From Hyposmocoma kahamanoa (taxonomy: Eukaryota; Arthropoda; Insecta; Lepidoptera; Cosmopterigidae), in the NCBI RefSeq assembly GCF_003589595.1, contig NW_020653851.1, positions 21,584,164 through 21,648,163 on the forward strand: a stretch of 64,000 bases of DNA, written 5' to 3'. Positions 1 to 11,434 of the stretch are shown here, piece by piece. How positions within the stretch are numbered: the first letter of the stretch is position 1; the number at the start of each line of letters is the position of its first letter. The position numbers and the translations under genes are program-made. The notes under the pieces were generated by a model. That model saw only the letters and a list, made by a program, of their open reading frames with translations, had not been told where the DNA came from and made no database searches.

Positions 1-560
1 TTTTTTTTCTGATGAAAAAAAATATTTCGTGATTTTCTGGGTGCAATCGGATCTAAGCTAGTAGCTGTGGTTCTGGAGTTTCAAAAATGGTGCCGCCGGA
101 ATAAGCTTATTCCAGCTTGGACAATGAAACACCTTAATAACTTCAAAACGGCATAACCGACTAAATCACTTTTTTAAATTGCAATCAGATCTAAGCTACG
201 TGTTGTAGTTCTCGAGATTGAGAAATGGTGCCGCTGGAATAAGCTTATTCTAGTGTGGACAGTAGAACACCCTTATAACTTTTGAACGGCGGACCGACTA
301 AATCTGGTTTCTTGCGACTAGAACCGACTAAATAGCGACTTTTTATATGGCTACTCAAATTTCAAAGACTACCATGGTACGCTGGAATAAGGCACGCAAT
401 ATTAAAGATAATAAACGGGGAGTAATATAAAACAATAATACCATAGTAGTGGAACAATTTTTTTTCTATAGTATTTACGATAAGTACAACAATGAAATAA
501 ACTGCATTCGGTAGTAAATCTTTTATTCAAGGGTGCCATTACAGAACTTTAAAAATTTTA
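1..560. other. Intergenic DNA downstream of gamma-tubulin
   Basis: No gene is seen here beyond the tandem dimer. It is the 3' flank of the minus-strand gamma-tubulin gene and would hold its 3' UTR. A further terminal exon could lie beyond the window if the donor-like site at the end of the last exon is used. Confidence 0.5.
33..305. repeat. Tandem dimer of a roughly 139-bp unit
   Basis: Two adjacent diverged copies share GATCTAAGCTA, AATGGTGCCGC, GGAATAAGCTTATTC and an ACCGACTAAAT end, with starts about 139 bp apart (near 41 and 180). A shorter, weaker third match (CTGGAATAAGGCACGC) follows near 383. It looks like satellite-like or element-internal duplication. There is no coding potential. 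Confidence 0.7.
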
Positions 561-3500
561 CTAGTAAGGTAAAACTCGTGATTTAGTCGATTCTAATCTG
601 AAAAAACTTGTGGGACTAAGCTTACCTGGGTTCCAGTGCACATAGTCGGGCGTGGCAGCAGCCTGGTACTCCTGCACGAGATCGTCGACGACACCGCGCG
701 ACTCGTCGAACTCCTCCAGCGATTCCTTGAACATCGGCTCTTTGCGGAACACTTCCAGGAAAGCTTCTCGTTTGCGGAGTTTGTCGTATTGTTGTAGACA
801 TCGATCGAACAGCTGCCGATAATGCGCATTTGTCTCGTTAGTTTACAATAAATGTTAGACCAATGTTTTGTACATTTAGACTTATTCAATGCAAAATACA
901 CACTCAAAAACTTCTAGAGATCAAGGTGTTTAGGATAAAATATTTCATGACCCTATTAAAGTTAAATAAAAATATCTATATACATTTATTAAATTGTTTA
1001 TTCAGTTATTTATTTATTTTGATATTAAAAAATGTCTGATTTTCAGTAATTCGTGCTTGATACCTAGACACTTTACATGTGTGTAAATTAAATTTCATTT
1101 CTGTATTACGTACTCTAACAATACCTAACGCGAATTTTCCACGAAGCGGCTAGTCGTGGGATGCTGGTCGCGTGCGACTCTTGTTTATTCAAATAAGTTA
1201 TACCATACGCAGCCGCGACTCTGAAGTAAAACTAGCCGCTACAGCTGCGGTCGCTCCCGATTAGTCGCTTAGTGGAAAATGGCACTTAGAGGGAATGAAC
1301 ATGGTGATCTGTAACAGGTTCCCAACCTAGTAGAGACTCCAACTCTTTCTCTAAGAAACTTGTTTTAAAGATTGTAAGTACTCATAGACCTTTTTGAGGG
1401 AAAATAAACCATATTTCTGTTATGATTTTTATTCCATGAATGTAGATAGGGTATGCACTGCAGTTAAGTCATTTAACTAAACAGTATTAAAAATCTACTA
1501 AACTAACAGTATATTTTTATTCTAGTTGTGGACATGGCAATACTTGAAGCTATGTATTATAATCTTTTATTAGTGCAGAGCGTACTGCAGTCGGAAGTTC
1601 ATTACTGTTATTTCGCGTATGAGACTTGGCCATTGTTTGGTTCCGACTCATCTGAATAGAATAAAGGTCCTAAATAACATATGATGTCCCCACTGCACTG
1701 AAGAAGAAGCAGATTTACAGCGTATTATTTACAACTTCTTCTTCACACAACAACCAACGGTCTCTTCTTTTGAAAGACACAAGTGACAGCGACAGTTATG
1801 TGCGAAACCAAGTCAGTGTTCCCCACCGCGTTCAGGACTTACTATCTAATAATGAGTTTTTTATCCCACTTTATAAGTTTATTATAAGTACAGTAGAAAA
1901 AAAATAATTCTTAACATCCTATTTATGTAAATAATTACTTAATTCAAATTAAGTAACTATGTACATAAATAGGATTAAATAAGAATTAAACTAAGTTCTA
2001 AGCTTTTGTTTTGTTTTTATTAATTTTTTTATTGTTAAAATGTTTTAGACTGAAAGACTTTGTATCCAGGCCATGCAATAAATAAATAAAAGGTATAATC
2101 TTTTGCAATTAAAGAATAATAGTAATAAAATTAAGTCCTCGCCGTTTAAAACATCGAGTATATAATCATAGTCGATGGTCTAAAACTACGTTGACATCCT
2201 TTGTTTCTTACGTAAAAATGGCAAACTTTAATGAATAATTTTTCATTTCATAATTAGAATTTATAAAAAAAACCTTTATTAAATATCATGGTTTGACTAC
2301 CTGAGTATATGGAATGGTATGTTTCGGAAATGTAATTTTGAAACAGGAAGTCTACGTCACGTAGACCTCCAATTTCAAAAGTCTTGTTACCGGAATTTTC
2401 GAAATCACAGCGAGTCTCAATTTTTTCCTATAAAAAGCAACAAGACTGCACGCCCTAGTATGTATGGACCCTATTGTCAAATATGTAATATAATATCTTA
2501 CCGACGATATGTTGGTGTGATTGGCGAGCAGCAGCCCGGACACTTTGTGCGACGCGTGGACGTAGGGCGAGCGACGAGACAGCGCCACCTGGATGGAGGC
2601 GGGCCCCCAAGGGATGAACGAAGCCAGCTTGCGCTCGCGGATGCGTTGCAAGGACTTGTGCACTTGCGAGGGGTCCACCTCGCCCTGGTACACCAGAGGG
2701 AGTTATTTATAGCCTCAGGCGCTACTTTGCGGAAATCCGTGTTAATAAAATATATCAAGTGACGGCACGAACAAGTCGTGTGTCTGATGGTAAGAGTTTT
2801 AAATCGCAAAGATCTGAGGGGCACTGCCACAACACCGGCCACCCGGAGACATAAGTTGACAAGTTCCAAGTGCTTGTAATTTCACCAGTACCATTAGCCT
2901 TCAAAACCGAAACGCAGTAATGCTAACATTACTTATTTGTCGGCAGATAGGTAAGATGGCATTACTTCCCTGGGCGAACTCTTTCACAAGGAGCTCTAAA
3001 CTCTAAGTCGATTATATTACTCAACTACTGTGCGAATCCTTTAGTGTGTATAAAGTTTGAAATGTTTGTGTGTATCTGCGTGCGTGCTTGCGTGTGTTCG
3101 TGTGCGTGTGTGAGTTGGCGTGTGCGGGGGTATTTGGGAGCGTGTGTCTGTTGTTGTTGATTTAAAAAATGTTAATTGCCTACTACTTAATATCTAATTC
3201 TTATTTACTTAAATATAAACGTTACTATTTCATATTCCCACATTTTTGTTCAGTTAAATGTGCCGGTGTGTATAGTATAAACAAGGCACATTGTTGAGGG
3301 TACGTCGATTATTTATTATAAATTTCATGTTACCTGGATTATGTTTAATATTGATATGTAACAATGCTGGTTTGTTCTGTCGGGGCTGAGCGACACCATC
3401 ATATTTTTTGGCTGCAGCAATCTTTGCATTACATCTAGTACTGTCGTTTTACGTATCTTTGGTGCCTGTAACCAATCAAATTGTCAATTTATGAGTTAGT

Positions 3501-6500
3501 ATTGTGGCTCTTGTGAAAAGGGGTACAAGTAAAAAATGCCAATTTTACAAGGAAACGCGAAAAACATTTAACGCTTACTATCATACATGGAGTATATAAC
3601 CAGAAATAGAGACGAAATAAGGACCATCCATCCCTGGCAACTCATCAGTCAAATAGTACTGATATCACTTTTAAATATCAACTCTCGTTTGCGCCGAAAT
3701 CACAAAATTAGAAAACTGAAATAGTACAGCGCCAACAACTGACCTGTGTGTACGTCTCCGTAACACACAGGTCAGTTGTTGGCGTATTAAAAAAATATTC
3801 TGTATTTATTGTAATAAAGATAATATGTCTAACTATGGGGGGTTGTTCCATTCGGTGATGTGGGAAAAACAGCAAACCATCTAATTACAAAACAAACGAA
3901 CTCACACTTCATCGGTAGTTAAACATTATTAAATATCTTAGAATAATAACGCATCGAATGATAGTTTCATATCAAACGAACTGTCACAAGTGAGGCAAAA
4001 AGCAAATTCATGTAGGCTAGTTTTAGTAGCAAGTTAATTTTCGGTTTTAGTGAATATTTATATAAAAATACAAATTGAAACGCGATACTTCCTTGTGGAA
4101 TGTGATGTTAGTATCTATTTTATGTTTGTCTGACGTATTTTTACACTCATTTACCGCACATTTCGTCATTTTTAGCTAAAATTCTTGATCTGTTCGCGGT
4201 GCAAGTTGACCTTGAGCACTGAAGGCCCGCCCGCTCGTGTAGGCCCTTTTGGCACGCTTGAATTTGCCTCACTTAGCGTGTGCGGACTAGGTTTCTATGC
4301 GTTATTATTCTAAGTTAAATATGTAATTTTGCAATTTTCGTCCATTACAGCAAGTTAAACTGCTCGATATGAAGTGAAACAATTGACGACACCCGTCAAT
4401 TGTTTCGAATTCGGGCTGGCCAATCGGAGCGCAGTAATGATTTGGCATAATAGTTTTCAAACAAATTAAATGACATTTCGTCTCTGTTTCTAGTTATAAC
4501 TGTTTTTCGCGTCTTTTTTGGCTTATACCTACTCCTTTTCACTAGAGCCACAGATATGTAGTTTTAGACCGTCCTCCTAAAGGCTTGCATGCAAATGTAA
4601 AGAGTGTTTATGATTAGAAATCAAACTATTTTTTCGGATGTAAATCGCATAATATTATGTTTTTTCAAACAAACCAACGTTCCGTGCGTAGATACTAAAA
4701 AATAGGTAGTTTAATATCCAATGTACACACAAGAGTACATCAAGTTTGACACTTTGTTCTTTGGACTATTCTTATAGTAAGCGGTATAGGGTTGGATTTA
4801 AGTCTCAAGTGTCAAGCTTGACGTGCTCTTGACCCTGTACTTACACTTGAAGTGCTTTTAATTTCTTTTCTTGAAATGTCAATGAAACAAAACATCACCG
4901 TAAATAAAGTTTTTGTATTGTATTCATTGACTTACAATTATATGGACGTCGGGTCCGCGCTAAAAAGTGTCCGCACTTGTAAGGCGCTAAAATCGTATAC
5001 AGAGCGCGACAATCCGCTTTAGTCTTCATTTGTTCTACGGACAGCGCGATACTGCGATGACATAACAATTTAAATTTCGAATAGGTTGACTTGGGACATT
5101 TTTTTCGTGGTTTTTGTATTAGACCCGTCGTCCATTTATTTGTAAGTCAATGATTGTATTGTAAACTAACCAATCACGGTGCCAACTACGTAGTGTTGGG
5201 TCACGAAAAAATTTCCATTTTGAAAAATTCACATTTTTCAGAAAAACAAATATTAATCCTATATTTTTCCTCATGTGACAGTTGACTCCTGCAAAAGTTG
5301 CAAATACAAAACGAAAACGATGGAGCCATAGATAAAGATTTTTTTACAAAGAATTCTTTTTTTTAAGTAATCGTTTTCAATCTCGTTTTAGTCAACTTGC
5401 TTTTAGCTATACAATTTTATATTATAATTTACGCAAAATAAAACTTCAAAATATATATCTAAACATAAAACATAATATGAGCGGCCGAAATGTATTTTCC
5501 CCATTTCTTAAAAAAACATCCGGAAAATTATTCAACAGTACATCTTACAGTAAGTCGTAACTAACCACCTATTGGCTGGTTTCTTGACATTATCAAAAAA
5601 GCATCAAATCGAAGAAGACTAATTTTATTTAAATGTGAATGTCAATTTACATAATCCACCAGGTGCAACACTCGCTACCTACTGTCAAAAAACTGACCAA
5701 TGGGGTAGCCACTTGGTGGTTCCTGATTGGTAATTTTCTTGACGTCTTTTTCTTCGCCGGAAACCGCATTTTTTTTAAATCGCACTTAACAAGCGACTTA
5801 TATAGATGCATGTTACAAGTACTTGTAATAAATATATCGCTCCCCTCGTGGAAGAATTGCATAAGTGGAGTTACGTCAAAGATTGTTCCATTAGATACAG
5901 AAAAATATAACACATATCCTCTCCAATTCTTGTCACTCTATGTAAAATATTAATCGATAGGGTTACAAGAATTGGAGAGGATGTGGAATATATGTTTCTG
6001 TATCTAATTGAGCAATAATGTTTTTGAGTTAACTCCACTTATGCCATTCTTCCATGAGGGGTGCATTAATGTACCCCTTCTTGTTTTTAAATTTCAATGG
6101 GTTTATCACTCATAGATATACAAACAACACTGTTTTCACAATCAATACTATAGAAACATTGTATGTATATGTTACTTACGGTGGTTTGTTCGAGGTCTGC
6201 TGTGAGGGGCGTGTATCCTGTCATGAGGAAGTGGAGCCGCGGTGTGGGGATCAGCGGCGCCACCAGGCTGATAAGGTCGTTATTCATGTACGACGGATAC
6301 CTAAGTGGCACATATTAAAATATTTAATTTGACAAGTTTTTAAGACTGATGTTCATTAAACACGTCCTTGGTGTACATCTGCGAAACGACTTTTCAGGAG
6401 AGAGATTTAAAGATTCTACGACCGAAATTGCGCGATAATATTATGCATAAGGCTCAATTTACATTGCGGCGGAACGGAATGGAAGCGAATTTTTGTAACG

Positions 6501-6741
6501 ATATTGTACATAGCATAATGAACTTTATGGTCACTTGTGTAACGTAAGAATTATCACGTCGCGAGCCACCGTCGGCGACGCCTGGCGGATCCGCGGGAAG
6601 TGGCGCAAAGACAGGCGTAGTGTGATTTGAAACGTCGACGAAATACTGCAGCCTCAAGGCGCTGTCGCTGGAATACTCGAGCATTTGCGGGAATTGACGC
6701 TTCCATTCCTTTTATTACTATTTTCCATTACAATTTCCATT

Positions 6742-6824
<83 letters not shown>

Positions 6825-8461
6825 TATATATATATATGTCTCTTTTTTTAGTATAGGTAAGCATTATTACACTTGAAATCGTCACAATGGTTAAACTCTA
6901 CCGCTCATTCGTAAGGCAGATTCCCCTGAGAAGAATGAGCAAGAAACTCTAGGGGTTGCTCTTTGTAAATAACATTTGTAAACATTCAACATTATATTAT
7001 ATTATATATATATATATAATATAAAGTGACGAGATGGACAAAGTCGTGCGCCTTATGGTTAGCTACACGCCTGTCCATCCAGTTGCAGTATCACTCACAG
7101 CTTTAAATCGCAAAGACTTGAGGGGCACTGCCACTGCGCCCGTCACCCTGAGACGTAAGTTTACAAGTCTCATATGCCTGTAATTTCACCAGCACCCTTC
7201 AAATCCGAAACACAGTAATGCTCACATTACTGCTTGGCGGCAGAAATAGGAGCTCAACTGCTACAAAGTTTTCTTTCACATATCAGTTTGATGTATAACT
7301 GGATTATTATATACATACCTCAAGGTAGCTGTGCTGGCACTCATGATTGTAGACACGAGGGTGTTGATCTGCGCAAAGGAGGGGTTCTGGATGTGCAGGC
7401 GGTCGCTCGCGATGCGATTCAGCGCCGTGTTGTCCAGCACCATAACGCAGTCCGCGCTCTCTGTTAGCCGCTTCAGAGTCAACAGGGAGTTGTAGGGCTG
7501 TACTACGACGTCACTACGCACACAATTACACACTATTATATCATAATTTGTATAGTCCTTATTTACAACAAATTGTATAATGCCAGGTTTACAAGTCTTT
7601 TACTTGTGTTTTTCGCTTGCTTGCGTGACTCGCTTCGCGCATACGCAAACAACTGTCGCGTACGCGACACAACACACAACAACACAACACAGGATGTGAT
7701 TTCTGAATGGATTGATTAGTTTCTATGTAAAAATATTTTTGTCTGTCAAAATAATTAAATTTGTTAGTAACAACGACACTAAACTGGCCGTGGTTTGGCA
7801 CAGACGCAGGCTCGTGTCCTGTCAGAATTTTTCTTTGTGTTGTTTCTTTGTATTAATAATTATAACAAACTAATGGAGTAATTTCACAAAAAAAAAATTA
7901 ATATCACAATGCTATTCAATAAAAATCAATATTACAATAATACAGCGACATCTCACGTCAGACTCTAGTAGCTAAGGTACCAGCTGAGTGACAAGCTTCA
8001 TAGATTTCTCACAGGTGTCGCATATGGTGACTAAAAGCCAATACAATAGATCTGTAAGAAATACTTAGAGAAATTCATAAGGTCTGGTGACTCGATCTGT
8101 AGCCCAATTGGTAGAGTGGTGGCCGTGGTTTGGCACAGACGCAGATTCGAATCCTGCCAGATCGAAGGAATTTTTGTTTGTGTTTCAGTAATTTCACAAA
8201 AAATAAAATGAATGTCATCATGATATTCAACAAAAATCAAAACAACACAAAAGCATTCTCTTTGGATCGCCATTGAAACTTTATTTCATTCTGTGCATGG
8301 TTTAATAAACTTTTACAATACAGGGTGTTTTAATTATAAACGCCGAATCTAACAACATTCATTGACAAAACGTATCCAGTTTTTATGTAATCTTTGAGAT
8401 TTTTAAATGGATATTTTAAAACCTAGCTTGAAGCTGACCCCGCAGGTAATACAGATATAGG

Positions 8462-8492
<31 letters not shown>

Positions 8493-11434
8493 CAAGAAAA
8501 ATAAATCGAAACTTGACAAGATCTGTCTACCCACGAAATAAACTGCTTGTAACCTTGTTCGTATATTAACTCTATATTTGTACTTAAATATTATACATTG
8601 TTACTAACAATTTGTGCTGTCTCTTTTGTTTTAGGGATCAACTTGTGCAAAATTTCTTTGATACTCCCTCTGAGTCAACGAACATACTTTCCTTAAACAC
8701 CCCCTCTGTGATGTTTATGAAACTAACACATAACGGACACTGGCAGAATTGAGACAATATATTAGTCTCACAAGCCATTCAATAAGAAAAAAAAAGAAAA
8801 AACCTTATAAAGTTTATTAAGCTGATCTTCCAGTTTATCCATATGGATTTCATATTTACTAACCTTATTTCATCCAAGTTGGGGAAAACACTGTAAGTTT
8901 GCACCAGCTTTTTCGGAAATCTATCTGAGAGATGCTCAAGGATGTATGAACCCATGCCAGACCCTGTGCCTCCTGCTATTGAGTGGCATAGCACAAAACC
9001 CTACAGGAAAAAAATGAGAAACTGTGCATAAAGAAAAAATCGTAGTTGATTAATGTACCAAATACCAAAAGATAGTTTAGGTTGTTGTCTTCATGTAATA
9101 TATGGATAACCCAATCACCCCTAAGTCAATAGTAACATGACTGTTGAGACCGTGAAATGAGAATTCATAACAAGTCACTACCCAGACGAGAACCAATTAT
9201 ATAATAAGTAGTTGTCTTGTAGAGACTGATAAAGATTCCAAGCAGGTATAAAATTTTCCTATCAGTATAAGCACTAAATGATTGTTACTAATTGTGAGTT
9301 TCATATTCTGGTAGGACTTGATATTATAGAAATATTATTTTTATTATTAAACTGACTTCATTCAGGATTCGTGCAGCTCACCGTCACTGCAACAATTAAT
9401 CAACTCAAAGATCAAGAGTGTTACGAAATACGAAATTCCAAATCTGTCGCCTCCTTTAAACTAGCTTATAAGAAGTTTTTATTATTTACTCAATTATCTC
9501 ACGACGCAGGGTAGTCGTGCTTTGCTTAGAAATTGACCAGAGCCAATTTGCATACTACATACTAACACTCCAAACTCTAGCACAAGGAAACATTTAAAAG
9601 GATTCAATACACTTAATATGCCTTCAATACACTTAAAATCACCTCACTTACACTACACATTGTATTATTTTTATTATCTATTTGTATTGGGATAAGTTTA
9701 AAATTTTTAATTTTTTAAACTTCATTTTTTAATTTTACCTTCTACTTAGATGAGGTACTATCTTTCTTTTTCTCCATTTATGGTTCCACTAAAAACCAGC
9801 AAAACGAGGCATCCTCCAACATATCCTTACAAAAAACTGAGTGGTGAACATTTTGGTAACATGTTATATGTAATTGTGTCTGTGTCTAATTTACTTTGTG
9901 TTTTATTTTGTCATTTTTAGTTTGTTACCAAATAAATTATTTTTCTTTCTTCTGTCATTTTTTTTATTAATGAATTGAAGAAATTTCCTGGCTTGAATTG
10001 TTTTTACCTCCTTAATCTCGCACTTTATATTGATCTCGATCAAGTCACGCCATGTCGTGCTAGCCCCACTGTAGTGCAATTCACATAACCAAACCGTTAC
10101 AATATTGTAGCGATTTAGTAGTTGGAAGTGCTTTTTCGTATTCACATGTGATGGTCGAACTTCAACAAGTCCGATTTTAAAGTGTTTCGATCCAAATATC
10201 GTTAAAATGTACTCTGGTATATGAATCGACCAAAATCTTGACCAATTTCTTATTAAGTTGAAGAAATCTAGAACTAGTGACAGTCATTTAGTGAATAACT
10301 ACCATGTCTAATGCAGACATTGACTTAAAAGTTTACTTAGTCATTTCTAGCTTAAACTTAGACTAATTTAGTTTGTAAATACAAAAAACTTACGAAGCTC
10401 GCCATTTTTGCTTAGTCGAAGTCAAAAGTTTTTTTATTAATCACACCCTTAAAATCAATATAGAGTGAGTACTAAACACCCGCAAAGTGTGCATGCATAT
10501 TAGGTATGTGAATTTGTGTTATTCTGTCTGTTTTAGAGTAGCTAAGAACTTGTAAAAGTAAAAAACTTCAAAGAGGTCCATGTTACCTCCAAGTTGTCAC
10601 TGCCATCAGCTTCCCGATTGATGATATCAAACACTTCCTCATTCAGCTTTTCTCCCTGAGCATATCCTGACGCCCAGTTATTACCAGCTCCTCCACCATG
10701 CTTTGACAGGTACACATTCTCTGGATTGTATAGCTGCAAGAGGTGTACACGATTTATCTAAGGATATTTGTCAATTCTTAAAAGATACAAACCAGTATTA
10801 ATACCAAAATTTGCAAGTGTAATGGCACAATCTTGATGACTTCAGTGACTGTGGACACTACATGAGAAAGTCTTAGGTTCGATTTCCCGTAGGATCAATT
10901 TGAGAAATTAACTTTTCTGAATTGATTTCTCAGTTTTTTGCAGAGTTTTTTGCTTTAGCACAGGAATTTTCCTAGTATGAAATTAGGTAAATGATCTTGT
11001 TTGGCACATTACTATTATTTGTCCAGGAGATGCAAAACATGTTGCATAGACAGGCAAGTACTAAAAATTCAGTGATAGATAAATGTTACCTTACCTTAGC
11101 ATATGGAGAGTTCATTATAGTATGAATTACTCGAGGTTCCAGATCAAGTAGCACGGCTCTTGGTATATAATGGTCATCGTCTGCTTGGTAGAAAAACACA
11201 TCTTTACGATCTGAACCAGCTGACGCGAATTCCTCCAATATTCCTTCCGGAGATATGCCATGCTCGATACAAAGCTGCTTCCAAAACTCAAAGCCAACTA
11301 GAAAATACCACAGCACCAATTAAACACACGAAATAACGATATATAATTCAAAAAATAACCGAACACTTTCATGTTCTATACCTACTCTGATTGCCGCATT
11401 GGCCGAGTTGAAGTGTTATCATTTCACTTGGCAT
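561..11434 (-). CDS. gammaTub: Gamma-tubulin, complete 9-exon gene
   Basis: Gamma-tubulin nucleates microtubules in the ring complex at centrosomes and spindle poles. Exons on the minus strand are 11434-11386, 11297-11095, 10733-10587, 9000-8864, 7513-7319, 6300-6180, 3465-3334, 2684-2502 and 812-561. All junctions are GT/AG and phases agree, giving 472 aa, close to family length (about 450-475). The tubulin signature GGTGSG is at residues 143-148. [37 protein letters not shown] and [15 protein letters not shown] are diagnostic of gamma rather than alpha or beta tubulin. The 132-nt exon 7 ([14 protein letters not shown]) is an exact fit although no long ORF marks it. The linker before RKTT is about three residues longer than in human by recollection. 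The C-terminus is uncertain: AG|GTAAGC, about 70 nt before the stop, could be a donor to a further exon. It is divergently arranged with the arrestin gene. Confidence 0.95.
1134..1280. mobile_element. MITE, 147 bp, with terminal inverted repeats
   Basis: The left end ATTTTCCACGAAGCGGCTAG matches the reverse complement of the right end (GTCGCTTAGTGGAAAAT) with a few mismatches. The interior is GC-richer than its surroundings and non-coding. It lies in gamma-tubulin intron 8. Confidence 0.7.
1905..1988. repeat. Palindrome (foldback), 84 bp
   Basis: TAATTC...ATCCTATTTATGTA...TTACTTAATT is mirrored by AATTAAGTAA...TACATAAATAGGAT...GAATTA. This gives arms of about 40 bp with few mismatches and almost no loop, in gamma-tubulin intron 8. 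It is probably a tiny MITE. Confidence 0.75.
2757..2997 (+). repeat. Dispersed repeat family R1, copy a
   Basis: This is one of at least six copies in the window of a moderately GC-rich repeat. Shared blocks are AACAAGTCGTG, TTTAAATCGCAAAGA, GAGGGGCACTGCC, TGTAATTTCACCAG and CAGTAATGCT. It lies in gamma-tubulin intron 7, starting about 70 bp from the exon 8 acceptor. There is no ORF, so it is a non-autonomous element of undetermined class. Confidence 0.75.
3503..4552. mobile_element. Foldback element, about 1.05 kb
   Basis: Ends TGTGGCTCTTGTGAAAAGG and (reverse complement) TGTGGCTCTAGTGAAAAGG are followed by further mirrored blocks (CGCGAAAAACA; AGAAA-AGAGACGAAAT) over roughly 100 bp. Inner mirrored blocks include an exact 18-bp pair, CTTAGAATAATAACGCAT and its complement near 4298. 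Two perfect hairpins sit inside (3730-3784 and about 4377-4407). There is no transposase. It lies in gamma-tubulin intron 6. Confidence 0.75.
3730..3784. repeat. Perfect 22-bp-stem hairpin
   Basis: CGCCAACAACTGACCTGTGT plus GT at 3730-3751 is exactly complementary to 3763-3784, with an 11-nt loop in which ACG/CGT can pair further. It lies inside the foldback element. Confidence 0.9.
5833..6067. mobile_element. Foldback MITE with arms of about 110 bp
   Basis: The left arm reads CCCCTCGTGGAAGAATTGC, ATAAGTGGAGTTA, TTAGATACAGAAA, CCTCTCCAATTCTTGT. The right arm is its reverse complement with scattered mismatches. The arms meet near 5950. The ORF-like translations here are by-products of the repeat. 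It lies in gamma-tubulin intron 6. Confidence 0.8.
6455..6710. mobile_element. Partial MITE of the family seen at 40865
   Basis: It begins AAGGCTCAATTTACATTGCGG with GGAACGGAATGGAAGCGAAT, then TTTTGTAACGATATTGTACATAGC, matching the arm of the 40865-41150 element. It ends near TTGACGCTTCCATTCC, next to a microsatellite. Confidence 0.5.
6747..6837. repeat. Compound (TA)n(TG)n(TA)n microsatellite
   Basis: A TA run of about 17 units is followed by about 12 TG units and another TA run. Short reading frames of alternating Ile/Tyr and Cys/Val residues here are artefacts. Further AT runs occur at about 6990-7022 and 8461-8488. Confidence 0.95.
6845..6995 (-). mobile_element. LINE 3' end fragment (family L1)
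   Basis: The blocks CACTTGAAA-CGTCACA, CCCCTGAGAAGAATGAGC and AAGAAACTCTAGGGGTTGCTC match the 3' end of the reverse-transcriptase relic at 56090-57420. Only the non-coding tail is present, typical of a 5'-truncated LINE insertion. Confidence 0.65.
7025..7255 (+). repeat. Dispersed repeat family R1, copy b
   Basis: It carries the shared order GACGAGATGGACAAAGTCGTG, CTGTCCATCCAGTTGCAGT, TTTAAATCGCAAAGACTTGA, GGGGCACTGCCACTGCGCCC, CAGTAATGCTCACATTACTG. It lies in gamma-tubulin intron 5. Confidence 0.8.
7785..7940 (+). mobile_element. SINE family S1, degraded copy
   Basis: GCCGTGGTTTGGCACAGACGC is followed by a damaged B box and the conserved S1 tail TTGTATTAATAATTATAACA...GGAGTAATTTCACAAA. It lies about 160 bp upstream of a second S1 copy. 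Confidence 0.65.
7985..8245 (+). mobile_element. tRNA-derived SINE S1
   Basis: The A-box-like TAGCCCAATTGGTAGAGTGG and the B box AGATTCGAATCC are the internal pol III promoter inherited from a tRNA. They are preceded by the family head (AGATTTCTCACAGGTGTCGC) and followed by GATCGAAGGAATTTTTGTT. It is not a functional tRNA, since no acceptor stem closes. It lies in gamma-tubulin intron 4. Confidence 0.75.
9001..10586. other. Gamma-tubulin intron 3
   Basis: A 1.6-kb intron. The right part (about 10068-10250) resembles the MITE nested in the SINE at 44536 (GTTACAATATTGTAGCGATT; TAGTAGTTGGAAGTGCTTTT; TCTGGTATATGAATCGACC). I recognise nothing else in it. Confidence 0.5.

Noticed and set aside
3730..3784. 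microRNA gene
   Set aside because: The stem is perfectly matched and only about 25 bp long, shorter than a typical pre-miRNA, and it lies within a transposon-like foldback.
5639..5953. 104-codon plus-strand ORF
   Set aside because: It runs into a foldback MITE, has no recognisable domain, and lies inside a gamma-tubulin intron.
6627..6876. ORFs rich in Ile/Tyr and Cys/Val
   Set aside because: They are translations of the TA/TG microsatellite.
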